Shown one piece after another: positions 29,388 to 41,030 of a stretch of 64,000 nucleotides of DNA (positions are counted from its first letter, which is position 1; the number at the start of each line of letters is the position of its first letter). This DNA is from Gnomoniopsis sp. IMI 355080 (lineage: Eukaryota; Ascomycota; Sordariomycetes; Diaporthales; Gnomoniaceae). The notes under the pieces are model-generated. The model had not been told where the DNA came from and searched no databases. It worked only from the letters and a program-made list of their open reading frames with translations. A program made the translations under genes and the position numbers. The stretch covers positions 1 to 64,000 of the forward strand of contig JAPEVC010000176.1 of NCBI GenBank assembly GCA_027946555.1, in the 5' to 3' direction.

Positions 29388-31157
29388 CTAACCCAGCAAA
29401 TCATCCAAACCCGAGCTGCCACTCGCTGCCGGCTGATTCCCACCCACAGGTTTAGGCGCGGGCGCACCCCAGATCCCCGCCGCGCTCTTCTCCTTGGCCA
29501 ACTGACCCATTGCAGGGCCTTGAGTCGGCGTTGCCTTCTTCGAGCCACTGGCACTCGCAAAAAGCGCGGCAAATGGGTCGGCACCAGCAGCTGGCTTCTT
29601 GGCAGCCGACGAGCCCGTGCCGGCAGGTTTTAGAGCACCCATGCCGCCCATGGATGCAGGAGTAGAGCTAGTCGTGGAGGGCGCTGGCACTGAGCCAAAG
29701 TAGTTTGGGCCAGACGGCTGGAAGCCGCTGCTCATGGGCTGGTTTGCGGCGGGAGACATGGTCGTGGTGGAAGCCAGGGGTGTGCTGAAGGCGGAGTAGT
29801 TCGCGCCAGGGGTCGAGGTGTTGGCGGGCGGAGGAGAAATGGAGGAAAGGCCCATCATGTTGTTCAAATTGGTCTGCTGTGGTGCTGAAACAGGCGCTGG
29901 GGCGGCAAAAGCTGCGCCAGCGGCGTTTGAAGTCATCAGCGGGTTGTTGAGGCCAGAGGCGCTCGGCCCTGCGGGTGGCGCGGACTGGAAGTCGTCGAAG
30001 TCGTCGTCGTCGTTCGCAGCAGGTGCTGGCGCAGCCAGTGATGCTAGGCCAGAACCGTTCGATGGTGCAGCCACAGGCGCCGAGGACGAGGGCAGAGGAT
30101 CGTCGAAAGAGAACAGGTCGACCTCAGGCTCTTTCTTCTTGGGTGGTTCGGGATGGGTCTTGAGACTCCTGGATGGCACCCGCTCGGCCGTCTTCTTTGG
30201 CGGGCGGGAAGATTCCGGCTTGGGCGCGCCCTCAAATTCGTCGTACTCCTCGAAGTTATCCTGTCTCCTGCTGCTGGAGTCTCCATACTCGTTCGTCTGG
30301 CCCCCAAAGCCACCACCGTCGCCGTACACACCTCCAGAGTACCCGCCGAAGGTACCAGGGGCGCCGCCGGTATCACTTCCGAAGCCGCCATATCGACTGC
30401 TGCTTCCGCCGCCGCTAGAGAACCCACCCAGCCTGCCTGAGCCACCTTCCACACCACTGTATTTGGACTTATTGGCGCGGGCCTTCTTTCGCTCCGATCG
30501 GATGCGTTCGACGTCGCCCAAGAGTTCAGTGAGCTCCTTGGCTCGGTTTCGCACGTTGATACCCTGGTCCTTGCCGTTCTGATCAATGAAGTGGAACTGT
30601 CGCAACATCTTGAGGAGGGTCAAGTGGGATCGAGCGTCGTCGATCACGCGTTCGGAGCCGTGCTTGATCAGGTACTCGAGGAGCTGGAGGGCCTTGTAAA
30701 TCTGTCGCCATTCTTCGGCGGCCTTTTCTGTGAAGCGTCGGTAGATCATGGGCATGATCTCGTTCAGTGTTTGACTGTGTTCAAGGTATTAGCAAGGCAG
30801 CTAAGGGAGCGCCCAGTTGCGGGAGAGTCGTACTAGTTGAAGGTGGCATTGGCGATCTCCTGCATCATGGTTGAAGATGCTCCCCACGGCTCATTATTTG
30901 TAGCCTCTCGTACCTGGATGTGTGTGGTCAGCGAGGATCTCGTTGAAGATGAAGCCTGATAAGGGGCGGTATCGCATACCTTGGATTCCATCTCGGTGTA
31001 ATTCATTACCGCTGCACGGCGATTGTCAGTACGAAGTGGCATTGCTCTTGCATCTTCTACTGGATGATGACCTACCATTCTGGACTTTCCGTACACCAGC
31101 CTTGATATCATACAAGGTCAGGTTGGATACGGTGTCCTTCAGCGAGTTGAGATCCAT
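29388..31157 (-). CDS. ENTH-domain epsin, Ent3/epsinR type, four exons
   Basis: Exons 31157-31076, 31011-30980, 30913-30834 and 30774-29388 give 526 residues with consistent phases. The start MDLNSLKDTVSNLTLYDIKA and the following VREATNNEPWGASSTMMQEI and MIYRRFTEKAAEEWRQIYKA blocks form a complete ENTH domain (residues 1 to about 155), which binds phosphoinositides and bends membranes. A Gly/Tyr/Ser-rich linker follows. Adaptor-type motifs are visible at about 283-292 (VDLFSFDDPL) and 324-329 (FDDFQS), the acidic-Phe motif used by Ent3/epsinR to bind gamma-ear domains of AP-1 or GGA adaptors. The end, GLDDLLG, resembles a clathrin-box-like tail. The expected role is clathrin-dependent trafficking between Golgi and endosomes. 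Confidence 0.88.
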
Positions 31158-33255
31158 CTTGACAGATACCAATGGTGATCGCTGCGGTTTGTCGGCGTGG
31201 TGCACAGGTACTGGACAAGTTGTTGCTTCAAAACTTCAAAGAGGATGCAACAAGCAAGGTGGATACAGCAAGAAGCCAGCAACAAGTCCCTTTCTTTGTC
31301 GAAGTTGCTGATTTGCGTGGATTGGGTAGTAAGTCGTGCCCAGATGGCCAAGTTGCACGGGACAATTCAGGACAGGAGGCACTTTCAATTAACACCAACC
31401 TAGCCCAAACGCTGCGCTCGGCCCAAACCGACCGGGATCAGTCAAGCGTCTTTCGCGCGGTGCTTACTAAGACGCCTCGCCTATAAATACCTATTCGCAG
31501 CCAAGTTCGAGGCCAATCCCGCTCACCATATGGGGCCATCAACTTCCTCATCAGCAGAATGAATATAAACAAGGTATACTTTGTATCTGTATTGTGCTAT
31601 CTGGGACATCCAACATCAGCACATCGCTGGGCAACAAATACAGGTCGAATACTAATTGTATAGTGAAGTCTACTAGACCCTAGCCCTAACCCTGATCTGA
31701 GTAGATGACCTATAGCAGCGCCCAAGGTATGTGTAAAATTGCGAAAAAGAAGTCTTATTATACCTCCAATTCCTTCGAGAATATTCTGTTCTATAGTTAA
31801 TGCAAGATATATATCATGATGGTGGATATGATGGGATGTTGAGATGCCTTAGGCAGAATCAATGTGCCTGGCTGGTTGTCAATAACAACCCTGGTGATGA
31901 TGTCTTGCATTTGAAAAGTTTCTCAGAAGAGCCTCTACCTCCTAGCTTCAACAGCTTGCCTGAATACTTCCACCATTTCTCGCAAGTGCTCAAACCTATT
32001 TCTTGATCAATTGGAGCTCTTGAGTGTATTCAGAGTTCCTGTCTTCACCGTCCTTTCCGGTACGTACGTTCACCGCTCCTGTGCTCGCTCCCCTTCGCCA
32101 CATGCCTCAGACCTTCGGCAATCCAGCTAGACAGCCACTCCACCATTCACCTGGAAAGAAAACATTCCATGTTGTGAGCTTCTTGGGATCGTTGAGATAC
32201 CATTGGCTCTCTACATCAGAGTTGCTCAGGTGGTGGCCGAGGTCGTCGAGGTCACTGAGGTCAGTCAGATCACCACCGAGCACTGATGCCACTCGAGCTC
32301 GAGTCCTCGTGTAGGGGTCCTCGGATCTCAGTGGCCAGTCACGACAGGAGCAAGACTTGCAGTAGCCCACCCGCAGACCGCAGACCCGACGACCACGGCA
32401 GTGCCGGCGTTACTTTTCCGGTCTACGGCGCCCATCAACTATTGGACTGGCAAGGTCCAAAAAGGGACGTGATGGCGTGCATAGGCTGAGGCAGCCACCT
32501 CCTCAGGCTGCTGCATGACCTTCACAGTCCGGAACGTATTGCGTACCTCACTGCAGACCGTCAGAACCGTCCACGGCTCCAACGCGAAGGGGGGCGCTGA
32601 CGTGCTCAAGCTGCCCAACCTCTGGAACAGCTTCATTAGTGGGCTTGCAGATCCTCTGGGCCAGCTCTGGTCAGGGGTCTGCGGGTGCCCAGATGGTGGT
32701 GCTGTCATACTCCGTCACCCCTCTGCTCTGCTGTTACCGCCCTATTCTCTTGCCCTTTCTGCTCCCCCTACGAGGCATGCCTCATATAAGCATCATCCTT
32801 GGACTGGTGTCAGGTACACACAGAGTCATTTACACCCGCCTGGCTGGCCGTGGTGGGACTTGTGACAAGCTTGAAGTCAGGCAGCCTGAGCAGGTTGGAT
32901 GTTGCGGCAAGAGGGCAAAGAGCACCGAAAAGAGCTATATGTACCTCCGTACATGGGATATCTCTGCGTCTCTAATGCACCTGAAGCTTCACCTCATCTT
33001 GGACATCCTTTCTATCTAGCCCTTCCAAGGTTGCCACTCCCGCTCTGCCGGTCTGACAAGTCCAAGAGAAATCCCTCGGACTTTTGCAAGACGGCGTCAT
33101 GTCTGGTTGCCCTGAGGAACCCCGCTGTCTCGCCTGTCTGAGTTTGTTCATTGGATGATCCCTGGAAGCTGCGTTCCAGGTTCCAAGAAGCAGGGGTTTC
33201 CGCTAACAGCTCACATTCGCCCAGTCACCGTCGTCACAGCCAGGGCCCAGCAAGC
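31158..33255. other. 2.1-kb divergent intergenic region
   Basis: Lies between the epsin (minus) and cyclophilin (plus) starts, so it holds both promoters. A short telomere-like run (ccctagccctaaccct) lies at 31678-31693. No gene recognised. Confidence 0.45.
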
Positions 33256-34512
33256 ATGGCCGCCCCACTCTTCTCGATGCCCCGCATCGCTACTTCAACC
33301 TGCGCCCGATCAGCTTTCGCTGCCCCTCGTTTTTCTTCTTCCCTTCCAACCATCAAGCCCTTCCAGACTTCGATCACTTCTTCCTTCAGACAACCATCCA
33401 CCAAGCAAACTACTTCGCGTTTTTTCTCCTCCACGTCGCCCATCATGTCTAAGGTGTAAGTCTTTTGTCTAGTGCCATCAACTTCCCCTTGCCTTCTCGC
33501 CTCTATGGAGCTATTGAGCTTCAAGCTCCCAGCTTGCTGGGTTACTGCTGAAAGAGTGCCCCTCATTACTTCCTCGTGGAGTTCTTCTGGCACCCGGTCG
33601 ACTAACACACATCTCCTACAGCTTCTTCCAGATTGAGTGGGAAGGTCCCGTCCTGGACGCCAACAGCAAGCCTACCTCTGAGGTCAAGGGTAAGTCATAG
33701 GATGCTGTACTTTGAATGCTCTTGATTTCGATTGCACACCACCATCACCAAAGACATCTTAAAACACCGCACACTGCGTACTTGGTCTAGCACAGCCCCA
33801 CCCCCTACTCAAACCAACTTGCTTCGCAGTCCTCTATCCATCCATTCATCATCGGTCCCTAACCCTAAACTTCGGCAAGTAATTCATTGCTAACATCTCC
33901 ATCACAACATACAGTCCAGAACGGCCGCATCAACTTCGAGCTCTACAACTCCATCGTCCCCAAGACCGCTGAGAACTTCCGCGCTCTCTGCACTGGCGAG
34001 AAGGGCTTCGGCTACAAGGGTTCCTCCTTCCACCGCATCATTCCTGACTTCATGCTCCAGGGTGGTGACTTCACCCGTGGTAACGTTAGTATCACCCGTA
34101 TTCTTTACCTTGACAAGGGACAAGCCACATATAGAGACAGCACAGCTAACATTTTGACAGGGTACCGGTGGCAAGTCCATCTACGGTGAGAAGTTCGCCG
34201 ACGAGAACTTCAAGGAAAAGCACAGCGAGCCCTACCTGCTGTCCATGGCCAACGCTGGCCCCAACACGTAAGCCTACTTCCATCTTGCGCTTGAGTGACC
34301 CAACGCTTACACTTCCACTTTACAGCAACGGCTCCCAGTTCTTCGTCACCACCGTCAAGACTGAGTGGCTCGATGGCCGCCACGTCGTCTTCGGCAAGGT
34401 CGCCGACGAGGAGTCCAAGAAGGTTGTCCGCGCACTCGAGGCTACCGGCTCTGCCTCTGGCCAGGTCAAGTACGGCAAGAAGCCCACCATCGTCGACTCT
34501 GGCGAGGCTTAA
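33256..34512 (+). CDS. Cyclophilin (peptidyl-prolyl isomerase), probably dual mitochondrial/cytosolic, five exons
   Basis: Exons 33256-33455, 33622-33689, 33915-34084, 34161-34267 and 34326-34512 give 243 residues. From the first ATG an Arg/Ser/Ala/Phe-rich, acid-poor N-terminus of about 60 residues resembles a mitochondrial transit peptide. An in-frame second ATG at 33445 (MSKVFFQIEWEG) would yield a 180-residue cytosolic form. The catalytic fold is complete: FRALCTGEKGFGYKGSSFHR, then IPDFMLQGGDFT, NGSQFFVTT, WLDGRHVVFGKV. This is the layout of the Neurospora crassa cyclophilin gene, whose product occurs in mitochondria and cytosol and binds cyclosporin A. It catalyses cis-trans isomerisation of prolyl bonds. 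Confidence 0.93.
33445..33447 (+). promoter_or_regulatory. Alternative downstream start codon of the cyclophilin gene
   Basis: This in-frame ATG opens the conserved cyclophilin domain, whereas the 63 codons before it look like a transit peptide. It is placed four codons before the first intron, so both forms would share exons 2-5. Use of two starts or two transcripts is inferred. Confidence 0.6.
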
Positions 34513-35362
34513 GTCAGTTTGTTTGACCAGGTCAGCGGACTGAGCGGAGGGAAAGGAAATCAAAACAAAAAAAAAGTGAACAGACTTGAGCGCACCGCTG
34601 CTGTTTTGGAACTGATCCATCCTGTTTGTTTGGTTGGACGTGCGTTAGATGAGCAACCGTATTTGACTATGGATCTTTGATCGTCAGCTGGCATACCGCT
34701 GTCACCTTGGCGTAGGCAATTCAAAAGTTTGCTCTCCATACTGTTGACGTGACCTCGTAATTGTTGTGACGGCACTCGATACAAGCTAGCCAACTCGTCA
34801 TACCTGGCCAAAAATGTACTAAGGTCGCCGAACTCCCATAACAGGGATCGTGCTTAGCACCATGCCGCGTCCACTAATATTTGATTCGAACATCATGGCA
34901 ACCGTTTCCAATGATGCAGGCAGAGCCACTTGGAAACCAAGCACGAACACCAATATATCCGAGTCTGTATCACTGAAGAATTATCGTCATAGACAACACC
35001 ATATTGTAGAATTATTTGCGGACCTAGGCCACGCGTCGGCAGACCCTGCTTTTTCCATCCTCACTCGCGCCAATGGCATTGCCAATACTAGATGAATATC
35101 TCTACTTTCGTGTCAAATTCTTGAACGCCTGGACCAACCTTCCCAATGCTCTTCAGAATCAATCCCTAACCAACGCCATCTGCCATGCCTGGCTATGCTT
35201 TTGTTTTCCGCGTCTTTATGACATCCACGCAGGACCCTGCCACATCCCTCGCCGGCGCAGCCAAGTACACTCGTCTCGATGCGGTATGCCAAGAGTCTGT
35301 CCAAAACGAGTCTGCACAACGGCAACCTCCCAAAACGCTTCACCCAATTCGTCGTCGGTCTC
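34513..35362. other. Convergent intergenic region
   Basis: Lies between the cyclophilin and RPC6 stop codons. It should hold two 3' untranslated regions. No gene seen. Confidence 0.5.
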
Positions 35363-36553
35363 CTAATCACCCAACCACCGTTGGAAGTACACACAATTCC
35401 CGGGATTCACTGGCCCGCCCTCTTCGCACAGCTCAAAGACGGGGCAGTTCCCGCACGGCGCCTCCGTCAAGCCGTTGCTGAGCGGGTGGGCGCCCATGTC
35501 ACCGACCGACAGCTCCAGCACGTCCTCGTCCATCGCCGAGTCGCGCATCAGCGCCGTCAGTGGCGTCGGGTCTGTCGCGAGCGGCCGCACCGTGCGGTAG
35601 CACTGCTTCTTGCCGACTGTCAGCGGCTCCACCAGCCCATCGTACACTAGCACGTCGACTAGCTGCTGCACGTCCGCAATTGACAGTGTCGTGTCGGCTG
35701 TGATGCCTGTGGTGGAGATGAGCTCTGCAATCTGCCGTGTTGTCGGGTAGCCGTTGTATCCCGCTGGTAGAGGCAGCAACTGGATCTTTTTGGGCTCGCG
35801 AGGGGTTTTCTTGGATCCCTTGCTCGCCGGTGGGTCATCGGCGGAGATGTCTTCCGCAGAGCGCTTCTTGCCTTTACCGACGGCCGCCGCATCACCCTTG
35901 AGAATGCCCTTCTTGGGCTCCTTTTTCCGCTCGGATGATTCGATGTGGCGGTACGTACTCTGGCGTGTTATGTAGTCGAATGTAAATTTCAGCAGCTCAG
36001 AAATGAACGCCTCATCGAGCTCGCTATCTGTGTACCATGGACCACCCGCCGCCTTATCGCTTGGCCGTAGGCTGGCCTTGATGTACATCTTTTTATTCGG
36101 GTGCTCAACGCTCTTCATATCCTTAATGTAGTTCTTGCTCTCGAGGTGCTTCAGATGCGCCTTCAGCACGCTGTCGTGGAATCCAGACCGCGCCTTCAGC
36201 GTCCGGCTCCATATACCATCCGCACCCGCCTCGTCGATCATCTCGTACACGATGCTTTGCTCGCGGTTCAGGTGACGGTACTTTTCGGCATCGGCGACGG
36301 TACGCCATCGCCAGAGGAAGCCGCCGCCAGTGCGATTCAGGACGATGAGGAGCTTCTCGTTGATGAGCTTCTGTACGAGAAGCACGAGAGTGTGGACATC
36401 ATCCGTCACGCCGAAACCGAGGAGGTCTTCTTGGGCGAAGAGGGCGGTTTGGTCGCCGTCGGCGTCGGCGACGATGGCATCGTAGAGGGCGTCTTTGAGG
36501 ACGGAGAGCTTGGCCGGGTCCATTTCGGACCCGCTGGGGGAGACGGCGGTCAT
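35363..36553 (-). CDS. RPC34: RNA polymerase III subunit RPC6 (Rpc34)
   Basis: Single exon, 396 residues from the ATG at 36553 (MTAVSPSGSE); 55 more in-frame codons upstream are unlike the family. Tandem winged-helix domains occupy the first two thirds, including LINEKLLIVLNRTGGGFLWR, SIVYEMIDEAGADGIWSRTL and HLKHLESKNYIKDMKSVEHP. A Lys-rich insert (about 245-275) separates a third winged helix. The C-terminus has four Cys (C367, C370, C376, C387), in the CxxC...C...NCVYF arrangement that holds a 4Fe-4S cluster in human RPC6 structures. RPC6 is part of the Pol III initiation trimer with RPC3 and RPC7 and acts in promoter opening for tRNA and 5S genes. Confidence 0.92.
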   Translation of the reverse strand: MTAVSPSGSEMDPAKLSVLKDALYDAIVADADGDQTALFAQEDLLGFGVTDDVHTLVLLVQKLINEKLLIVLNRTGGGFLWRWRTVADAEKYRHLNREQSIVYEMIDEAGADGIWSRTLKARSGFHDSVLKAHLKHLESKNYIKDMKSVEHPNKKMYIKASLRPSDKAAGGPWYTDSELDEAFISELLKFTFDYITRQSTYRHIESSERKKEPKKGILKGDAAAVGKGKKRSAEDISADDPPASKGSKKTPREPKKIQLLPLPAGYNGYPTTRQIAELISTTGITADTTLSIADVQQLVDVLVYDGLVEPLTVGKKQCYRTVRPLATDPTPLTALMRDSAMDEDVLELSVGDMGAHPLSNGLTEAPCGNCPVFELCEEGGPVNPGNCVYFQRWLGD

Positions 36554-38343
36554 ATTGGGTGATTCTGTAGATTCTATTCGGAAAAGCAAGTCGGGACGTT
36601 GAATTTGGATCAAAGGATGTTGAGGGGGGTAGAAGACGTGCTGGTCGCTTGAGTGTGACTCGCCAGAGGGCAGGTAAGGGGACTGGAGTCCTCTGTCATG
36701 GAATTGTACAATTGGCACGAATTATAGGTCACAAGCAATATCAAAGATAGGATGCTCTGAGAGATGCCTTGTAAGCATGGAAATTTGATTCGTAAAATGT
36801 TGGAGGTTGTTGTAGAGTTGTGGAGAGAAGTGCTGCAGATCATCGAGTGAAAGCCAGACCCCGCTGAAAAAATACCGCCGGGTTTGTGGACAGGGATCTG
36901 TGCTCCAAGTAGTCTCACCGCCCGAGCCGAAATGGGCTGCTTTCCAACCTCAGTCTTCTTCAGCCTAGCGCCTAGCAGCAGAGCCACACAGCACACTTAA
37001 GTTCATGCTATTTTCATAGATGACTGCAATCTACAAGATATGAAGAGGATACTCTAAACCACTGCATACTATTTGTGTTCTTTTTCTTGACATGGGCGTT
37101 CAATACTGCATGTGGCTCTGGAGATCCATACTGGCTGTTAGCCAGTTAAAGCTCATTGCAGTAGGTGATCATCCTATGAAAACCTGGCTTGATTCTTTAG
37201 CATATCCTAAACCTTTAAGATGGCTGTGGTGATTGACTTAACAGTCCACTGGAATTGTGACTGAATCAAGATGTTGACGACTCACAAAGCACTCACTTTG
37301 GGTCCCTACCAGTGTGCCTAGATGTTCCTCAGATGATGCCCCAGTTTCAAACTACATCAACTTGGTATTCTCAGCTCCATTGAGCTTTAATATACATGCT
37401 TTATCATTGTTAATTTTTTCCCAAGCTCAAGGCCAGTTCCTGAGACTCTGAGACGAGTCACTTCCTTCAGTGATGAAGAGTGATGATTCTGGAAAAATCA
37501 ACATGCTCGGGGTGCTTGCAGTCTGAGATGATACTAGTCTTATAGAAAGCCATACAAGGGCTTGCGTGGAGAGAGCCTTCCCATTCTGAACAGTATCTGA
37601 GGTTGTGCTGAGGCAGGTCTCATAATCAAAGGCTGGCCCTCTTGAGCCTATTTGATTGTAAACCGCTCCCTTCTTGGTCTCTCTCATTCACCCACTTTCT
37701 CGATCTCGCTCCCTCTCTTTCTCTTTTTCTTTCCTTCTTACCTTCCACATGGGCAGCATCAAATTTTCCGATAGATCCCTTTTGTGACTCACAAAGTGCC
37801 CTCGCTGACTCTCAGCTTCGACCGTTTCCTACCCTGTTTGCATGCAGTCAAGATTTGGTGATAAACTCTTCTTCGTACACTCCTGCAACAGCGTTCAAAT
37901 CTATGATCTGCGTGGACTTGTACGCGCGTCCAACATCACGTACCTCAAGAAACGAGTTGAGGTTGACAATCTTCAAAAACTTCTCGCCCTCATCATTCAG
38001 CTTCATCATTTGATCTCGAAATATTTCTGCACTCGGCTGCCAGATTCTACGCATTCTCCCTTCTACAGTCGACTGCACATCTCAGACCCACCCACAGATA
38101 TCCATCCGACCATTGGCCTCGTTGCTGTACCCTCTTGCAATCATCTGTACGTACAGCATTATGTCGTCTCGACTCCATTATCAGATCGTTTGCCACAACA
38201 ATCCACCGCATCCTGACTTCTTATACATCCAACCCTCCGAGGTCTCGAATACAATTGATTCTTCGTTTCTTTGACCCGTATCACCTGACCTGAGAACCTC
38301 AAAAGCCAATCTCTAACCCTCTACTGGCCAGCACACAGCTACA
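36554..38343. other. 1.8-kb divergent intergenic region
   Basis: Holds the promoters of RPC6 (minus) and of the charged orphan gene (plus). A strongly CT-rich stretch at about 37676-37747, a common fungal core-promoter feature, suggests transcription toward the right from there. No gene recognised. Confidence 0.45.
37676..37747 (+). promoter_or_regulatory. Pyrimidine-rich core-promoter-like tract
   Basis: Nearly continuous C and T on the plus strand (for example tctctttctctttttctttcc). Such tracts sit just ahead of transcription starts in filamentous fungi. If so, the gene starting at 38344 has a leader of about 0.6 kb, possibly containing an intron. Confidence 0.4.
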
Positions 38344-41030
38344 ATGAGGGACGGACATAATCCCATCCGCCCTGGTGATCCGCCCACTGCTCGATCAAAG
38401 GTCGGTCAGGCTTTGTCCTCGGACGCCTCGCCCGAAAGTGTCACTGGTAAGCTCAAATTTGCATCATCAGGTTCAGGGGTGACGACGTTCCTGAAGTGCT
38501 GCACTCTCTTCTTTGACGCTGTTCGAAACACCACATTACAAAGCTGACGACCTTTCCTTGTCCAGGTACAATGCCCGCTCGGAGAGAGGTGCGCCCCTAT
38601 GGCCAGGCATTTCCTAACGGCCTTTTTCTTTCCCACAATCAACCTTCAAGCTATGGCCAAGGATATGTTGACAAGCCATCCTACCCTTACACGACGTCAG
38701 CTGATCACCTCGCGGGCCCCTCATCCCTCATCTCATCATCCGGTCGAGTATACAGTACGCCTCCTTCAGCTGATCAAGGCACGCACATTGTCATGACGTC
38801 TCAGAACTGCATGATGCCTTTTCACCTGTACTCCAATGTTGGCCAGGCAGTAGTCCAACAGCCTGGAGCGGCGGTACAGAAGACTGTTGATCAGCCATCT
38901 GTTGCTGCACAAACGTTTGGTCAGCCGGAAGAACATGGAGAACAGCAGGCAAAGGATGACAACACCCCGTCCCCTTATGCGAGCCTCGACTCAGCGACTT
39001 CAGACTCAGGAAAAGAGGACGAGGAAAACGTCGACGAAAAGGGCATGGACGTTGGAAGTCAAGGCCGCGCGACGATGCCTGAGTCTGATAAGTGCATCAG
39101 CTTGGTGGACAAGTACGCTTTCAACTTCGCTCGAGAGGCATACGACCACCGTGTTCCCCAGCACCTTACCAATGGCATTACCCTTCACGTCGGTAGCCTG
39201 GCCCCCATGACCACCAGCTTGAAGCAGCACCGCGAGGAAGAGGGTGGTTACAAGCTTGCTTACAGGACTCCCGATTTGTTGCCTCGCCCAATTGAGCTTC
39301 AGAAAGGCCACAAGACCATCGAGTGTGTCTGGATTGGCATGCTTCCCTGCCCAAATGCATTATCTAAAATTCATTCGAAAGTTGAAAAGCCGACTGATGA
39401 TGCTGGTGGCGAGGAAAATTCGAAGAAGCTTTCCAAGAAGAAGAAGACCAAAACAGTTGCCGACATACGAGAAGATGAGATGGAAATCATCGACTATGAT
39501 CAGGAAGCGCTGCGGATCGTGGCCAAGAAGTCAGACAAGGTTACAAAGGATACCCACATCTACGCCCTGCTGGAAAAGTACGAGGGCCACCTTCAAGGAT
39601 TCAAGGTTGGTTTCGACGACGTCTTCTACTTTCGCGACTTCCGCGATGATACTACCAAGAGCGTCATGCCCCGTAAACAGGCTACTACAGCCAAGGTCAG
39701 AGCCAGCATCTTCCCTACCGCTGCCCTCGCTATGTCGCAGTCTCTGACGCCCAACATTGATGAGGTCGGACAGAGCGTACCGGCCCCTTCAAAACCGGCT
39801 CCCAAGGGCAAGGGCAAGGAGAAGAAGGATGGAAGCGTCGAGCCGAGCAAGAGGAAGGCAGAGCATCCCCTTATCGATATCATGATGAAGCAACGAGGCG
39901 AGGCACGGAAGAAGGCAAAGACCGAGGGCTGCTACGTGTCTCCGAGTGATTCAGAGATGAGCGAAAGTGTCAAGGATGACGACAACAGCCCCATGGACCA
40001 AGCGGGCGGTCACTTGGCAGACGCTGACAAGCCCAGTTCGGATCAACATGTTTCGACTGCCGTCCATACGCCGATGAACGTGGATTTTGGAGACCGTGTC
40101 GCGGATGAGGCCTACTCCAAGCACGCCGTCGGTGCTGAAGACCCTGGCTTGCTAAGCCCTAAGGAACTGGAAGATTTGACCGAGCAGCTCACCCGCGCGG
40201 CTAGGACTGCCGAGGAACTGAAGACTTTGCTTGCCCAAGGCCAGAACTCAAACCGCCAGATGATCAACAAGGTTGGCGAAATTGGCAATCCTATTAACAC
40301 CAACAACGAGTGTTACGATGGTGAAGAGGGCCAGAGCTCCCGCGCTCCTCAGACGGAGTCTGATACCCTTGCGGGTGAGATCAAGGAGTTGACGAACAAG
40401 CTCGCTACTAGCCAAGATATCGCTGGGCTTCAGCAGGCCCTCACGATGGTTCGTTGTATTCAAGACCGCCGGGACCCTCCAAAGACCAGCGCTCTGGGCA
40501 TATGCTTCAACGTACCAAGCAGCAAAGATATCCCGATTGAGGACTGCGCAGATCAGCTGACCCAGCTTCGAGTACGTATCAATTGACCTCAAACCTTATC
40601 AGCCCCTTCTCCCCAAATTAACTTCGCAATCCATATCTAACCAACTTGCTTTGAACAGGCTCTCTTCCAAGGTCTTGAAGACCACGACAAAGTCCAAGAC
40701 CACGTTTTGGCCTGGATGGTCAAGGGCCTCCAAATGACCGGCCAGTCCCTCAGCATCGATATCCTGCGTCCTTACCTCATCGCCTTCGCAGATCAGTACC
40801 AGACCAAGTGCGGCAGCGTTTCCCAAGGCCGCATTGATCGCATGTCGCGAAACGTCCTGGTCGACATGATCTGCTGCGCGCGCGATAGAGCCGAGGAGAC
40901 GCTGCGACAGGCTGATATCGAGCGCAGCGCTGATAGTGCGACCCAAGGCGACTGCCCTTCGCACCCATACTTCGACCCGAGCGAAGAGGTCGTCTATCGG
41001 CCTGCTGTCTGGGAGCGTCCTAATGAGTAA
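38344..41030 (+). CDS. Charged hypothetical protein with coiled coil, three exons
   Basis: Exons 38344-38446, 38566-40571 and 40659-41030 join in matching phase and give 826 residues; the first exon is less certain, and a start at the ATG 38571 is possible. The N-terminus is Ser/Pro/Gln-rich. A more ordered-looking block runs from ISLVDKYAFNFAREAYDHRV to FYFRDFRDDTTKS, interrupted by a Lys-rich nuclear-localisation-like run (KKLSKKKKTKT, about residue 321). A second basic run is REARKKAKT... near 470. A coiled-coil stretch follows (LEDLTEQLTRAARTAEELKT, about 565-590). The last exon encodes a helical segment with ALFQGLEDHDKVQDHVLAWM. I recognise no family; nuclear location is inference from the basic runs. 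Confidence 0.72.

Noticed and set aside
29818..30582. 254-codon plus-strand frame
   Set aside because: Antisense to the Gly/Ser-rich linker of the epsin gene; composition is explained by that bias.
36610..36996. 128-codon minus-strand frame upstream of RPC6
   Set aside because: No family features, and it overlaps the expected leader of RPC6.
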